Shown here: positions 42,157 to 51,032 of the stretch, piece after piece
How positions within the stretch are numbered: the first letter of the stretch is position 1
Layout of the letters: every line of letters starts with the position of its first letter
Source: Alkalicoccus saliphilus
Lineage (GTDB): Bacteria > Bacillota > Bacilli > Bacillales > Salisediminibacteriaceae
Length of the DNA: 64,000 nucleotides
Assembly (NCBI RefSeq): GCF_003044065.1
Contig: NZ_PZJJ01000007.1
Coordinates: 1 to 64,000, forward strand
Direction of reading: 5' to 3'
Notes under the pieces: generated by a model
Told to the model about the DNA's origin: nothing
Databases searched by the model: none
What the model saw: only the letters and a program-made list of their open reading frames with translations
Made by a program: the position numbers and the translations under genes

Positions 42157-43299
42157 ATGAGACAGTCAGTTAAGGTGCTGCACATGACGACACTGCATCA
42201 CCCGCTCGATCCAAGAATTTATTATAAACAGTGTGCTTCATTAAAAAAAGCCGGATACGACGTAACGCTTCTTGCACCGGTGCCGTCAGACATAAAAGAG
42301 GGAGAGGTTCCGTTTGAGCCGCTTCCGAAATACAAAAGCCGCTGGAAAGGTCTTCTTTTTGGAACGGTACGCGCCTATTTTCGTGCCAGAAAAAAAAAGG
42401 CGGATGTGTATCATATCCATGACCCGGAGCTTCTTCCGGTTGGCTGGCTGTTAAAAAAAAAGGGGAACCACGTTATTTACGATATACATGAAGACTATGA
42501 AACAGGCATCGTGCAGAGACAGTATTTCAACCAGCCTGTCCGAAAGTTTATCGCATTCATTTACAAAAAAGTGGAATCGGTATGTACCCGGAAAATGGAG
42601 CTCATCCTTGCGGAAAAGTATTATCAGGAAAAATATCCAAAGGGCACATGCATTTTAAACTATCCGCTGCTTCAGGAGAAGTTAACGGGAATCGACCGTT
42701 CCTTTGAAAAAGCAGACAGCCTTCTTTATACCGGAAACGTTACGAAAGACCGGGGTGCTCTTCAGCACGCGGTGCTTCCCGGAGCAGCTGATCATCTTAA
42801 CGTGCATCTTTACGGCTACTGCCCGGAAAATCTTGCAGCGGAAATGAAGCAGACCGCAGGGAAAAACGCAGCACAACTCCATCTGCACGGCGAAGGATAT
42901 TACGTACCGAAAAAAGACATTGATGCTGCCTACGCACAGAACGGATGGCTTGCAGGGGTTGCACTCTTCCCGAAGACCGAGCATTATATGAAGAAAGAAC
43001 TGACGAAGTTTTTTGAATACATGGCCGCGGGGCTGCCGGTTCTCTGCTCCGATTACCCGGCCTGGAAAAAGTTTATGGATACATACAGATGCGGCATCTG
43101 CGTAGATCCGGAAAACGCGGAGGAAATAAAAACAGCCGTGGAAACACTCCGCCAAAATCCTGCCGAAGCAAAAGCGATGGGAGAACGGGGGAGGAAGGCC
43201 GTCAGGGAACATCTTCACTGGGGACGGGAAGAAGAAAAACTGACCGCACTATACGACCGCCTTAACGGCATTAAAGCAGGTGAAGATGATGACAGATAA
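42157..43299 (+). CDS. Glycosyltransferase family 4-type (GT-B) protein
   Basis: 380 residues, two Rossmann-like lobes. The N-lobe begins VLHMTTLHHPLDPRIYYKQC, typical of GT4 enzymes that scan for a sugar acceptor; the C-lobe has LLYTGNVTKDRG, VALFPKTEHYMKKELTKFFEYMAAGLPVLCSD (the EYMAAGLPV motif that contacts the nucleotide sugar) and a C-terminal helix. First gene of the ten-gene operon ending at 54200; it overlaps the next gene by 20 bp. Cytosolic or membrane-peripheral; the sugar is unknown. Confidence 0.9.
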   Translation: MRQSVKVLHMTTLHHPLDPRIYYKQCASLKKAGYDVTLLAPVPSDIKEGEVPFEPLPKYKSRWKGLLFGTVRAYFRARKKKADVYHIHDPELLPVGWLLKKKGNHVIYDIHEDYETGIVQRQYFNQPVRKFIAFIYKKVESVCTRKMELILAEKYYQEKYPKGTCILNYPLLQEKLTGIDRSFEKADSLLYTGNVTKDRGALQHAVLPGAADHLNVHLYGYCPENLAAEMKQTAGKNAAQLHLHGEGYYVPKKDIDAAYAQNGWLAGVALFPKTEHYMKKELTKFFEYMAAGLPVLCSDYPAWKKFMDTYRCGICVDPENAEEIKTAVETLRQNPAEAKAMGERGRKAVREHLHWGREEEKLTALYDRLNGIKAGEDDDR

Positions 43300-44080
43300 T
43301 CAGCCGCTTGTGTCGGTGATCACACCGGCATATAACGCAGCAGCAGTTATAGAAGAAACGATGACTTCCGTTATGAAGCAGTCTCATACAAACTGGGAGA
43401 TGCTCATCGTCGATGACTGCTCCACAGACGAAACGAGAAATATTGTCCGGGAATACGAACGAGCGGACAGCCGTATCCGCCTTATTGAACTGAAGGAAAA
43501 CAGCGGAGCAGCAGTTGCCCGAAATGCGGCACTGGAGCAGGCGTCAGGATCGTTTGCTGCCTTTCTCGACAGTGATGACCAGTGGCTCCCGAATAAGCTA
43601 GAGCGCCAGATCGCCTGGATGAAAAAATACGGAGCGGCATTTACGTTCAGCCAGTACTACGTCATTGACAGTGACGGCCGGAACCTCGGACTGGGAGACG
43701 TTATTCCACCGCAGGTGAGCTACCGGGATCTCCTTAAGCAGAACATGATCGGCTGCCTGACGGTAGTGGTGGACCTGACACAGACAGGCCCGCTCCGGAT
43801 GGTAGACATACGCACACGTCAGGACTACGTGCTGTGGCTCGAACTGTGCCGGCGGGGATTCACCGCCTATGGACTCGGCGAGCCGCTGGCTGTTTACCGC
43901 CGCCGGAATGTATCGATTTCCAGCGACAAAAAGAAGATGGCCCGGCAGAACTGGAAAGTGTACCGGGAAGTAGAGCGTCTGAATCTGCTGAAAAGCAGCT
44001 ATTACTTTATGCATTATGCACTAAACAAATGGAAAAAATACCGACGTGCTTCAACGTCAGGAAACGGCGGTGTCAGGTAA
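43280..44080 (+). CDS. Glycosyltransferase family 2 protein
   Basis: 266 residues, GT-A fold. PLVSVITPAYNAAAVIEETM opens the domain, followed by MLIVDDCSTDETRNIV, NSGAAVARNAALEQASG and the DxD-type metal motif FLDSDDQW. After this comes the QYYVIDSDG region and a basic C-terminus. It adds a sugar from a nucleotide donor to a growing polymer or lipid carrier. Its start overlaps the first gene, and it runs into the permease gene. Confidence 0.92.
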   Translation: MKMMTDNQPLVSVITPAYNAAAVIEETMTSVMKQSHTNWEMLIVDDCSTDETRNIVREYERADSRIRLIELKENSGAAVARNAALEQASGSFAAFLDSDDQWLPNKLERQIAWMKKYGAAFTFSQYYVIDSDGRNLGLGDVIPPQVSYRDLLKQNMIGCLTVVVDLTQTGPLRMVDIRTRQDYVLWLELCRRGFTAYGLGEPLAVYRRRNVSISSDKKKMARQNWKVYREVERLNLLKSSYYFMHYALNKWKKYRRASTSGNGGVR

Positions 44081-44084
44081 CGCT

Positions 44085-44861
44085 ATGCGACAATACATGG
44101 ATGAAATAATAAAGCGGAAGGACTTGATCGTTTATTTGATCAAATCCGGACTGAAAGCGGAGCACCGGAACAGCTATCTCGGCTATTTCTGGTGGCTTCT
44201 CGACCCGCTGCTCGGCGTGGTCGTCTATTACTTTTTAATCAGTTTTATACTCGGACGCGGCGGAGAAAACTTTGCCGTCTTCCTCGTCATCGGACTCGTT
44301 TCCTGGCGGTGGACGAATACAGTTATTAACAGCTCGGCGAAATCTATTCTGCGGTATGCCTCGATTATTAATCAGGTGTATCTGCCGAAGTCGATTTTTC
44401 CAATTACGAGAACATTTTCCCAGCTCGTCAACTTTTCATTCGGGCTCGTTATTGTAGCCGTCTTTCTCGTTGCATTCGGCGTAATGCCGGGCTGGCAGGC
44501 GGTCTATCTGCCGGTGATTATCATCGTACAGCTCGTCTTTCTGCTGGCGATCGGTCTATTTCTGGCATACACTTCCGTGTTTGTCCGGGATATTGAAAAC
44601 CTGCTTACGCATGTTACGAGAATCCTGTTTTACTCCTCCCCGATTATCTGGGAAGGAGGACGGCTTCCGGAGGAGTACCAGTGGGTAGTGGATATCAACC
44701 CCATTGCTCACATCGTCAATTCCTACCGGGACGTTCTGATGTACCAGCAGTCGCCGAATTTTCTTGCGCTGTCCATCATTCTCGGAGTGTCGGCGCTGCT
44801 CGTTTACGCGTTCCTTTTCTACTACAGCCGGAACGAATATAAAATTATTAAAGCTCTTTAA
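44085..44861 (+). CDS. ABC-2 type polysaccharide/teichoic acid export permease (TagG/Wzm type)
   Basis: 258 residues, six membrane helices. The N-terminal cytoplasmic amphipathic start (IIKRKDLIVYLIKSGLKAEH) and SYLGYFWWLLDPLLGVVVYY are hallmarks of TagG/Wzm permeases, as is LTHVTRILFYSSPIIW. It passes a lipid-linked glycan across the membrane with the ATPase encoded next. The frame is open to 44046; I chose the ATG at 44085 (AGG 7 nt upstream). A second ATG at 44097 is possible. Sixteen bp separate it from the ATPase gene. Confidence 0.9.
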   Translation: MRQYMDEIIKRKDLIVYLIKSGLKAEHRNSYLGYFWWLLDPLLGVVVYYFLISFILGRGGENFAVFLVIGLVSWRWTNTVINSSAKSILRYASIINQVYLPKSIFPITRTFSQLVNFSFGLVIVAVFLVAFGVMPGWQAVYLPVIIIVQLVFLLAIGLFLAYTSVFVRDIENLLTHVTRILFYSSPIIWEGGRLPEEYQWVVDINPIAHIVNSYRDVLMYQQSPNFLALSIILGVSALLVYAFLFYYSRNEYKIIKAL

Positions 44862-44877
44862 GTAAGGAGGTGGAAGC

Positions 44878-46413
44878 ATGAGTGAACAACAAGCTGCGGA
44901 GAACCGGGAAGTGGTGATCGAAGCGAAGAACCTCGGTGTTAAATTCCATACCGGAAACCGCACGGACGACTATAAATCATTCGCTCTCCGCTTCATTAAA
45001 CGGGAGAAGGATCCAAATGCCGGAGAAGCTTTCTGGCCGCTCCGGGATCTCAGCTTTAAGGGATACAAAGGAGAAATTCTCGGTATTATCGGTTCCAACG
45101 GTTCCGGTAAAACGACCGTATGCAAAATGCTTTCCGGCATACTCGAAAAAGATGAAGGAGAGCTTATGGTAAACGGCCGGGTGTCGGCCCTGTTTTCGAT
45201 GGGTATGGGCTTTGACAAAGAGCTGACAGGACGTGAAAACGCCTATCTGAACGGAATGATGCTCGGAATCTCCAAAGACCGCATTAACGAATTTATCGAT
45301 GATATTCATGAGTTTTCCGGTCTTGGAAAGTTTCTTGACCGGCCGACGAAAACATACTCCAGCGGAATGAAAGCACGTCTTGGATTCAGCGTGGCCGCTC
45401 ATCTGGAGCCGGAAATTCTGATTCTCGATGAGGCACTCAACACCGGGGATGCTTCCTTCGGCCAGCGTGCCGCTGACAAAATGAAAGAGCTTGTGGAAAA
45501 AGCAAAAATGGTTATTCTTGTGACGCACAGCCTGAAATATGCAAGAAGAAACTGTGACCGGCTCATCTGGCTGGATAAAGGTGTCATACGTGCAGACGGC
45601 AACCCGAAAAAAGTGACGGAGCAGTATAAAGAATCGGTTCCTGAACGAAAGCCGCGTGCCCAGAAGCGTCTGGATATTGAAAAGACAGAAACGACCATCA
45701 CTGACGAAACAATTGTAAAAGCAGAAAATATTGGTGTGAGATACCATATTAATAAAGAGGATTTCTGGGCGTTGAAAGAGAATTCATTCTCTATAAAGGA
45801 AGGAGAAGTTGTCGGTATCATCGGTCATAACGGGGCAGGAAAGAGTACGCTGTGTAAACTGATGACAAATATTCTCACTCCTGACGAAGGGAAGCTCGAA
45901 CTGAATGGGGAAACAACCTCACTTCTCGGTTACGGAACCGGATTTAATACGCAGCTTACAGGCCGCGACAATATTTACCTGAACGGCATGCTCCTCGGAA
46001 TATCCAAAAAGAAAATTGATGAGGACTACGAGCAGATCGTGGAATTTTCCGGTATCCGCCGGGCGATTGACCAGCCGGTAAAGAACTATTCGAGCGGTAT
46101 GCAGGCCCGGCTCGGCTTCAGCATTGCCGCGACGCTGAAGCCTGATATCTTCATTCTTGATGAAGCCCTGTCGACCGGTGACATCGCCTTTAAGCAGAAA
46201 GCGAGCGAAAAGATTCAGGAAATGATCGAAATGGCAAAGTGCGTTATCATCGTTTCCCACAGCATGAGCTTTGTCGAAAAAATCTGCACCCGTGTCATCT
46301 GGATGGACCAGGGACGTATTCTTTACGACGGCGACCCGGGGGAAGCGATTTCCCGCTACAAGGAAAAGTATAACGTGAAAAAGAAAACCAGACTGAAAAC
46401 ACGCAAAAAATAA
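44878..46413 (+). CDS. Fused double ABC ATPase of a TagH/Wzt-type glycan exporter
   Basis: 511 residues containing two complete and clearly paralogous ABC domains in one chain: Walker A GSNGSGKT at 72-79 and GHNGAGKS at 316-323; signatures YSSGMKARLG and YSSGMQARLG; Walker B ILILDEALNTGD and IFILDEALSTGD; H-loops VTHS and VSHS. In TagH and Wzt each chain has one such domain and two chains pair; here one chain would supply both. Neither half carries the carbohydrate-binding C-terminal domain of some Wzt proteins. The ribosome site is AAGGAGGTGG. It powers the adjacent permease. Confidence 0.92.
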   Translation: MSEQQAAENREVVIEAKNLGVKFHTGNRTDDYKSFALRFIKREKDPNAGEAFWPLRDLSFKGYKGEILGIIGSNGSGKTTVCKMLSGILEKDEGELMVNGRVSALFSMGMGFDKELTGRENAYLNGMMLGISKDRINEFIDDIHEFSGLGKFLDRPTKTYSSGMKARLGFSVAAHLEPEILILDEALNTGDASFGQRAADKMKELVEKAKMVILVTHSLKYARRNCDRLIWLDKGVIRADGNPKKVTEQYKESVPERKPRAQKRLDIEKTETTITDETIVKAENIGVRYHINKEDFWALKENSFSIKEGEVVGIIGHNGAGKSTLCKLMTNILTPDEGKLELNGETTSLLGYGTGFNTQLTGRDNIYLNGMLLGISKKKIDEDYEQIVEFSGIRRAIDQPVKNYSSGMQARLGFSIAATLKPDIFILDEALSTGDIAFKQKASEKIQEMIEMAKCVIIVSHSMSFVEKICTRVIWMDQGRILYDGDPGEAISRYKEKYNVKKKTRLKTRKK

Positions 46414-46455
46414 CCTTTCCAGCGCGTGTAATAACGAAAGCAGGTGGACCAATTC

Positions 46456-48252
46456 ATGAGCAGACTGCAGACAATGAAAAAAAGCGTAAGTTCGAGAATG
46501 ACAAAAGAACAGCGGGACCGGATGAAACAGATCCTTCCGTTTATCGGTCTTCCCACAGCAAAAGTTGAAACAGCGAAATGGAAGCTGAACAACCTCGGCT
46601 TTACCGAACGGGGTCTTCAGGATATGGAGTATTTGTACGAGCACGCAAAAAATCCGGTAATAAAAAGATTTGCAGCTTTTGAGCTGGCTCTCTGGTATAT
46701 AAATCAGTACTCCAGAGAGGGTTCGGAGAAAGCACTCGACTATCTGCTGGACATGCTGAAGACAGAGGTGAACCAGGAAACAATCCGGCGGGCTTCTATT
46801 CTCGCAGCGGAAGCGATGGTACATCTCGGTGTGACCGACCGCGCAGGAGTGATGCTCGATGCGCTTATTAAAAAGAAGCCGCACCCTGATCTTTACCTGG
46901 CCCGTGTGAACACGCTGAAAGGCAGCGAATTCCGGATTCCTTATTTAAATAAAGTACTTTCCGACGCAGGGCTTTTAAAAGTGAAGCTGAACGAGGACGT
47001 TCAGAAGAAACTGTCGGCCTACGATGCGCTCGAGGCGCGTGTGAAAAAAGAGCTTGTCAATCAGCCGTCGCTTAAAGATGTGAAAGTAACCGTTCTCGTG
47101 CCGGTGTATCACGCAGAAAAAACGCTCCAGACCGCTGTACGCTCACTGCAGGCTCAGACGTGGTCGAATCTGGAAATTTTCATTATTGATGATGCATCCA
47201 CAGATAGTACAGTCGAGGCAGCAGAAGCCCTGGCTAAAAAAGATGAGCGCATTAAAGTGCTTCAGGTGGAACAGAACGGCGGCCCTTATGCTGCACGCAA
47301 CCTCGCGTTGAAACAGGCGGAAGGAATGTTTGTTACGGTGAACGACGCGGACGACTGGTCTCATCCGGAAAAAATAGAAAAGCAGGTAAGGCACCTGCTC
47401 GCGAACGACAACGTCGTAGGAAATATGTCTCAGCAGGCACGGATGTTTGAAGACCTTACCCTTCACCGACGGGCAAGACCAGGGGAATTTGTCTTTAACA
47501 ACATGTCCTCCTTTATGTTCCGCAGAGAAAAGGTACTCGAAAAGCTCGGTTCATGGGACAGGGTCCGTTTTGCTGCAGATTCGGAATTTATTTTCCGTGT
47601 AAGGCGTCTTTTCGGAGAGCAGTCTGTTGTGGAACTGACGACCGGACCGCTGTCTTTTCAGCGCCAGTCGGACCAGTCGCTCACAGGAAACGAAGCTTTC
47701 GGGCTTCCAAACTACAAAATGGGTGTGCGCCGTGAGTATGAGATGGCGCATGACTATCATCATAAGCACGGCCGCTCGCTCTACTACGATCCGGATCAGA
47801 CAGAAAGGCCGTTCGCCGTGCCGGAACCGATGCTTCCCGAGCGCGAGGAAAAGGAAAATGGGCGCCGGAAGTTTGATATCGTTTTTGCGGCAGATTTCCG
47901 TGAAGAAGATGCCCTGCCGTCCGAAGAGTTCCAGTCTGCCGAACAGGAAAATAAACGAATCGGCTTTGTACTTTTATACCGATACAATGCTTCGCCGTTC
48001 CCCCACGTTCACCCGAGGTGGAGAAAGCTTATTAACAATGGTGCAGCGGAAATGCTCGTTTACCGGGAAAAAATCCAAGCCGGGGAAGTCCGTTTTCCGG
48101 ACATTGAAGCTCTGCAGGAAAAACAGCGTTACGTGCCGCTTATCGAAGCCGGCAGAGCTGTAATCAGCGGAAAGACCCGGAACAGAGATCATGTTGAAAT
48201 TGAAAAAGCGGTGCACCGCATAAGCGGTAAAGCACCTGAGTGGAACGAGTAA
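46456..48252 (+). CDS. Glycosyltransferase family 2 with N-terminal helical-repeat region
   Basis: 598 residues. Residues about 1-205 are mainly helical, TPR-like (ERGLQDMEYLYEHAKNPVIK, ALWYINQYSREGSEKALDYL), probably for protein contacts. The GT-A domain follows: VTVLVPVYHAEKTLQTAVRS, IFIIDDASTDSTVEAAE, NGGPYAARNLALKQAEG and the metal motif NDADDW. A C-terminal region of about 200 residues is unassigned. A GTG at 46444 is in frame, but AGGTGG is 8 nt before the ATG at 46456. It lies in the middle of the operon, 42 bp after the ATPase gene. Confidence 0.87.
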   Translation: MSRLQTMKKSVSSRMTKEQRDRMKQILPFIGLPTAKVETAKWKLNNLGFTERGLQDMEYLYEHAKNPVIKRFAAFELALWYINQYSREGSEKALDYLLDMLKTEVNQETIRRASILAAEAMVHLGVTDRAGVMLDALIKKKPHPDLYLARVNTLKGSEFRIPYLNKVLSDAGLLKVKLNEDVQKKLSAYDALEARVKKELVNQPSLKDVKVTVLVPVYHAEKTLQTAVRSLQAQTWSNLEIFIIDDASTDSTVEAAEALAKKDERIKVLQVEQNGGPYAARNLALKQAEGMFVTVNDADDWSHPEKIEKQVRHLLANDNVVGNMSQQARMFEDLTLHRRARPGEFVFNNMSSFMFRREKVLEKLGSWDRVRFAADSEFIFRVRRLFGEQSVVELTTGPLSFQRQSDQSLTGNEAFGLPNYKMGVRREYEMAHDYHHKHGRSLYYDPDQTERPFAVPEPMLPEREEKENGRRKFDIVFAADFREEDALPSEEFQSAEQENKRIGFVLLYRYNASPFPHVHPRWRKLINNGAAEMLVYREKIQAGEVRFPDIEALQEKQRYVPLIEAGRAVISGKTRNRDHVEIEKAVHRISGKAPEWNE

Positions 48253-48264
48253 AGGAGGAATTGC

Positions 48265-49476
48265 ATGCAGCCATCTCCGATTTCCCGACTGCGGGCGCGG
48301 TTGCTCGGCAGTAAAATAACGAGGCTGGAGAAGGAAAATCAAAAGCTCCGCCGCCGGATTTATGAACAGGAAGTAACCTCCCCGCCCCCGCTCCCGGAAA
48401 AGCAGCCGGTAGAGCTGGAGCGTGTGAGAGAAACCGTCCGTGCCGCCCGGCGGGAAGGGACGCTGTTTGAGCTGGCTGCTGATATTGCTTTAAGCAGGCA
48501 GGGGGCGGGTGATTATTTCCGGGAAGCAATGCTGGAAGCACTCAAACAGGCCTCCGGAGAAGGAGAAGCAGCAGAGGACCGGATGCGTCATCTGCTGCTG
48601 CCTTCGTTTACGGCATCGGAGCTTCCCGAGCGGTTTGTCCGTGGCATTGAGTCCCGGGACGTACCGTCACTGGAACCAATCGCTTCCTTCCGCGGTCAGC
48701 TGACTTCCCGCGTGAGGCGCAGGCAGAAGGGACATCAGCTGCCGGAATGGGTGGTGGACGATAAGCAGAAGGCCACCCGGTTTGCTTCAGACCTCGGGCT
48801 CCGTGTACCGGAAGTGCTGAAAGAAAAGACGCCGCTGAAAGAGCTGCCGCTGCAGAAAGGCACGGTTGTTAAGCCGTCTTCCGGTGCCGGAGGACGGGGC
48901 GTGTATATTATCCGCTCCGAAGCGGATATATTGAATGTTAAAACGTCCGGTCTCCTGACTTCAACGTCTGAACTGAAAGAACTTATGCACGAAGATCTAA
49001 ACAAAGGCCGTGTGGCAGAAGACAGCTGGACTGTGGAAAAACTGTATTATGACGACGAATCGTACGGGCCTGCACGGGATATTAAGTGCTACACGTTTTA
49101 CGGGAAAACAGTACTCATTCTGGAGATTACCCGCAGTCCGGAAATCGGCTACTGCTGGTGGACGCCGGAAGGAGAATCGGTGAATACTGGTAAATACAGT
49201 GAGAGCCTTATGCAGGGAAGCGGGATCAGGGAGGAGGAGCTGGAGGCAGCCGGCCGTTTAGGCGGAGCCCTCCCGGCCCCTTTCTGCCGCTTTGATTTTC
49301 TCCGGACGACAGAAGGTCTCGTTTTCGGGGAATGCACCCCGAAACCGGGAAACTACGACCAGTTTAATGAAAAAATTGATACAGCACTCGGTGAAGCGTT
49401 TCTTGACGCGGAAGAGCGGCTGTTTCAGGATCTCCTGAACGGAGCGACCTACCCACACTGGAGGAATTTGTTATGA
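48265..49476 (+). CDS. TupA-like ATP-grasp amidoligase
   Basis: 403 residues. The first 60 are a coiled-coil segment (RLEKENQKLRRRIYEQE). The ATP-grasp domain spans about 155-400: nucleotide-binding GTVVKPSSGAGGRGVYIIR, then WTVEKLYYDD, ARDIKCYTFYGKTVLILEI and the metal-binding end PFCRFDFLRT and VFGECTPKPGNYDQFNEKID. This order (DIKCYTFYGK, RFDF, FGE-T/K-PG) matches the TupA family known from teichuronopeptide synthesis in alkaliphilic Bacillus. It would form an amide between an acid and an amine, for example amino acid to uronic acid. AAAGGAGG site; its stop overlaps the next gene by 4 bp. Confidence 0.83.
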   Translation: MQPSPISRLRARLLGSKITRLEKENQKLRRRIYEQEVTSPPPLPEKQPVELERVRETVRAARREGTLFELAADIALSRQGAGDYFREAMLEALKQASGEGEAAEDRMRHLLLPSFTASELPERFVRGIESRDVPSLEPIASFRGQLTSRVRRRQKGHQLPEWVVDDKQKATRFASDLGLRVPEVLKEKTPLKELPLQKGTVVKPSSGAGGRGVYIIRSEADILNVKTSGLLTSTSELKELMHEDLNKGRVAEDSWTVEKLYYDDESYGPARDIKCYTFYGKTVLILEITRSPEIGYCWWTPEGESVNTGKYSESLMQGSGIREEELEAAGRLGGALPAPFCRFDFLRTTEGLVFGECTPKPGNYDQFNEKIDTALGEAFLDAEERLFQDLLNGATYPHWRNLL

Positions 49477-51029
49477 ATCGATCATGGCCCCCTCATCTGC
49501 CCGAAGATATCGTCCGGCAGGCAGAAGGCCCGCTTCTCTGCGGTTACTTAATTGCGCTTGAAGGCTGGCGCCGAGGACTCGATCTTCACTTCCATTCAAA
49601 TAAAAGCAGTCTTTTTGAAGATATACCTGTCTGGTACACACACCGGCCGGGCCGGCTGTTCACACTTTCCGACGGGGATCATTCCGTCCGCTTTTTTCGT
49701 TCTCGGGGGGAAGGCACAGCACCGGAAACGGTGAAATCCGGTGCTGATAAAGCTGTATCGAAAACTTTCCTTGATGAAGCAGGAGTGCCGGTACCGCGGG
49801 GTGCTCTTATCCATGGGAAAGAGGAGCTGGAGAAAGAAGCCGCCCGCCTTTCCGGACCGTTCGTACTCAAGGTCAGTAAAGGAAGCTTCGGAAAAGGGGT
49901 AATAACAAACCTTCAAACGACTCCTGACCTGTGGAAAGCATTTGAAGAATTAAAGCAGGAGCACCCCGGCGAGGAAATTCTGCTGGAGGAACACGTGGAG
50001 GGGCCGGAGTACCGGCTGTACGTGGTAGGGAAAAACACAGTAGGAGCGGTACGGCGGGATCCGGCTTCCGTAACCGGGGATGGAAAAAGCACGGTGCGGG
50101 CACTTATAGAGCAGAAAAACCGTCAGCGGAAAAAGAATCCACGGCTGGCAACTGCTCTTATTACAGTTGATCGTGCGCTGGAAACCGAACTTCAGCACCA
50201 GGGACTGACGCTCGACAGCTCTCCTCCGGAAGGCAAACTTGTTCCGCTCCGAAAGCAGAGCAACGTTTCCCTCGGCGGCGATCCGGTGGACGTGCTGGAC
50301 GATATACCTGAACAAATGAAAGCGACGGCCGTCCGCACGTTAAAAGCTTTCCCGGATTTTCCGCACGGTGGAGTGGACATTATTCATTCGCCGGACCGGG
50401 GACCTGTCGTGCTTGAAGTAAACCCGACTGCCCAGATTGCCCTCATGGTGTTCCCGATGAGCGGAACCGGAAGGGATATTCCAAAAGCGATTATTGATTA
50501 TTATTTTCCGGAAACAATAGGAAAGAAGCGGGCTTCCCACGCCTATTTTTCGCTCGCAGGCAGCCTTATGGCACTGGAAACAGGAGCTGCAATGCGCTCC
50601 AGAGTACCGGACTGTCCAGCTGAAACGCCGCACGGCATCCACTGGATACTGGAAGGCGATCTTACGGTAACAGAGCGTGAGGACATACGTACGAAAGCGA
50701 TGGAACTTCATCTTATGGGATGGCTGAAACAAAAAGCGCCCGGGTGGCATCTCTACGCCGCCGGGGAAAAAGCCGGCGAACTGGGCGGAATGGCTTTAAA
50801 AGCAGCAGGATCAGGAGCACAGCTCAGCACCGGGCCGGCATTTGTGACACCGTCGTTCACCGTCTTTGAAAGCCGGGAAGAAATCAGGCGTGACAGCAGA
50901 GAGCTTCGGACACTGATAGAGAAAACAGCGAAAAAGCGCCGGCGTACTGAAAAAGTACTTACAGCGCTTAAGAGCAGTGCCGGACTTCCCGGGAGGCTTC
51001 CGCTGCAGCTTATGAAAAGGAGGTCGTAG
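49473..51029 (+). CDS. Cyanophycin-synthetase-like ATP-grasp ligase, paralogue 1
   Basis: 518 residues. The ATP-grasp core (about 85-350) has GPFVLKVSKGSFGKGVITNL, EEHVEGPEYRLYVVG, SVTGDGKSTVRALIEQKNRQ, SNVSLGGDPVDVLDD, and HGGVDIIHS with VLEVNPTAQIALMVFP. SVTGDGKSTVR and NxSxGG-DxT/L correspond to the CphA-type signature. It should activate a carboxyl with ATP and join an amine. The last 150 residues include LEGDLTVTEREDIRTKAMEL and HLMGWLKQKAP, which I align with the acylphosphatase fold of paralogue 3 but without its catalytic Arg and Asn. The NPTAQIAL segment replaces NxKPGLGSHL of the others, so this copy may have altered activity. Confidence 0.82.
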   Translation: MNRSWPPHLPEDIVRQAEGPLLCGYLIALEGWRRGLDLHFHSNKSSLFEDIPVWYTHRPGRLFTLSDGDHSVRFFRSRGEGTAPETVKSGADKAVSKTFLDEAGVPVPRGALIHGKEELEKEAARLSGPFVLKVSKGSFGKGVITNLQTTPDLWKAFEELKQEHPGEEILLEEHVEGPEYRLYVVGKNTVGAVRRDPASVTGDGKSTVRALIEQKNRQRKKNPRLATALITVDRALETELQHQGLTLDSSPPEGKLVPLRKQSNVSLGGDPVDVLDDIPEQMKATAVRTLKAFPDFPHGGVDIIHSPDRGPVVLEVNPTAQIALMVFPMSGTGRDIPKAIIDYYFPETIGKKRASHAYFSLAGSLMALETGAAMRSRVPDCPAETPHGIHWILEGDLTVTEREDIRTKAMELHLMGWLKQKAPGWHLYAAGEKAGELGGMALKAAGSGAQLSTGPAFVTPSFTVFESREEIRRDSRELRTLIEKTAKKRRRTEKVLTALKSSAGLPGRLPLQLMKRRS

Positions 51030-51032
51030 CGG

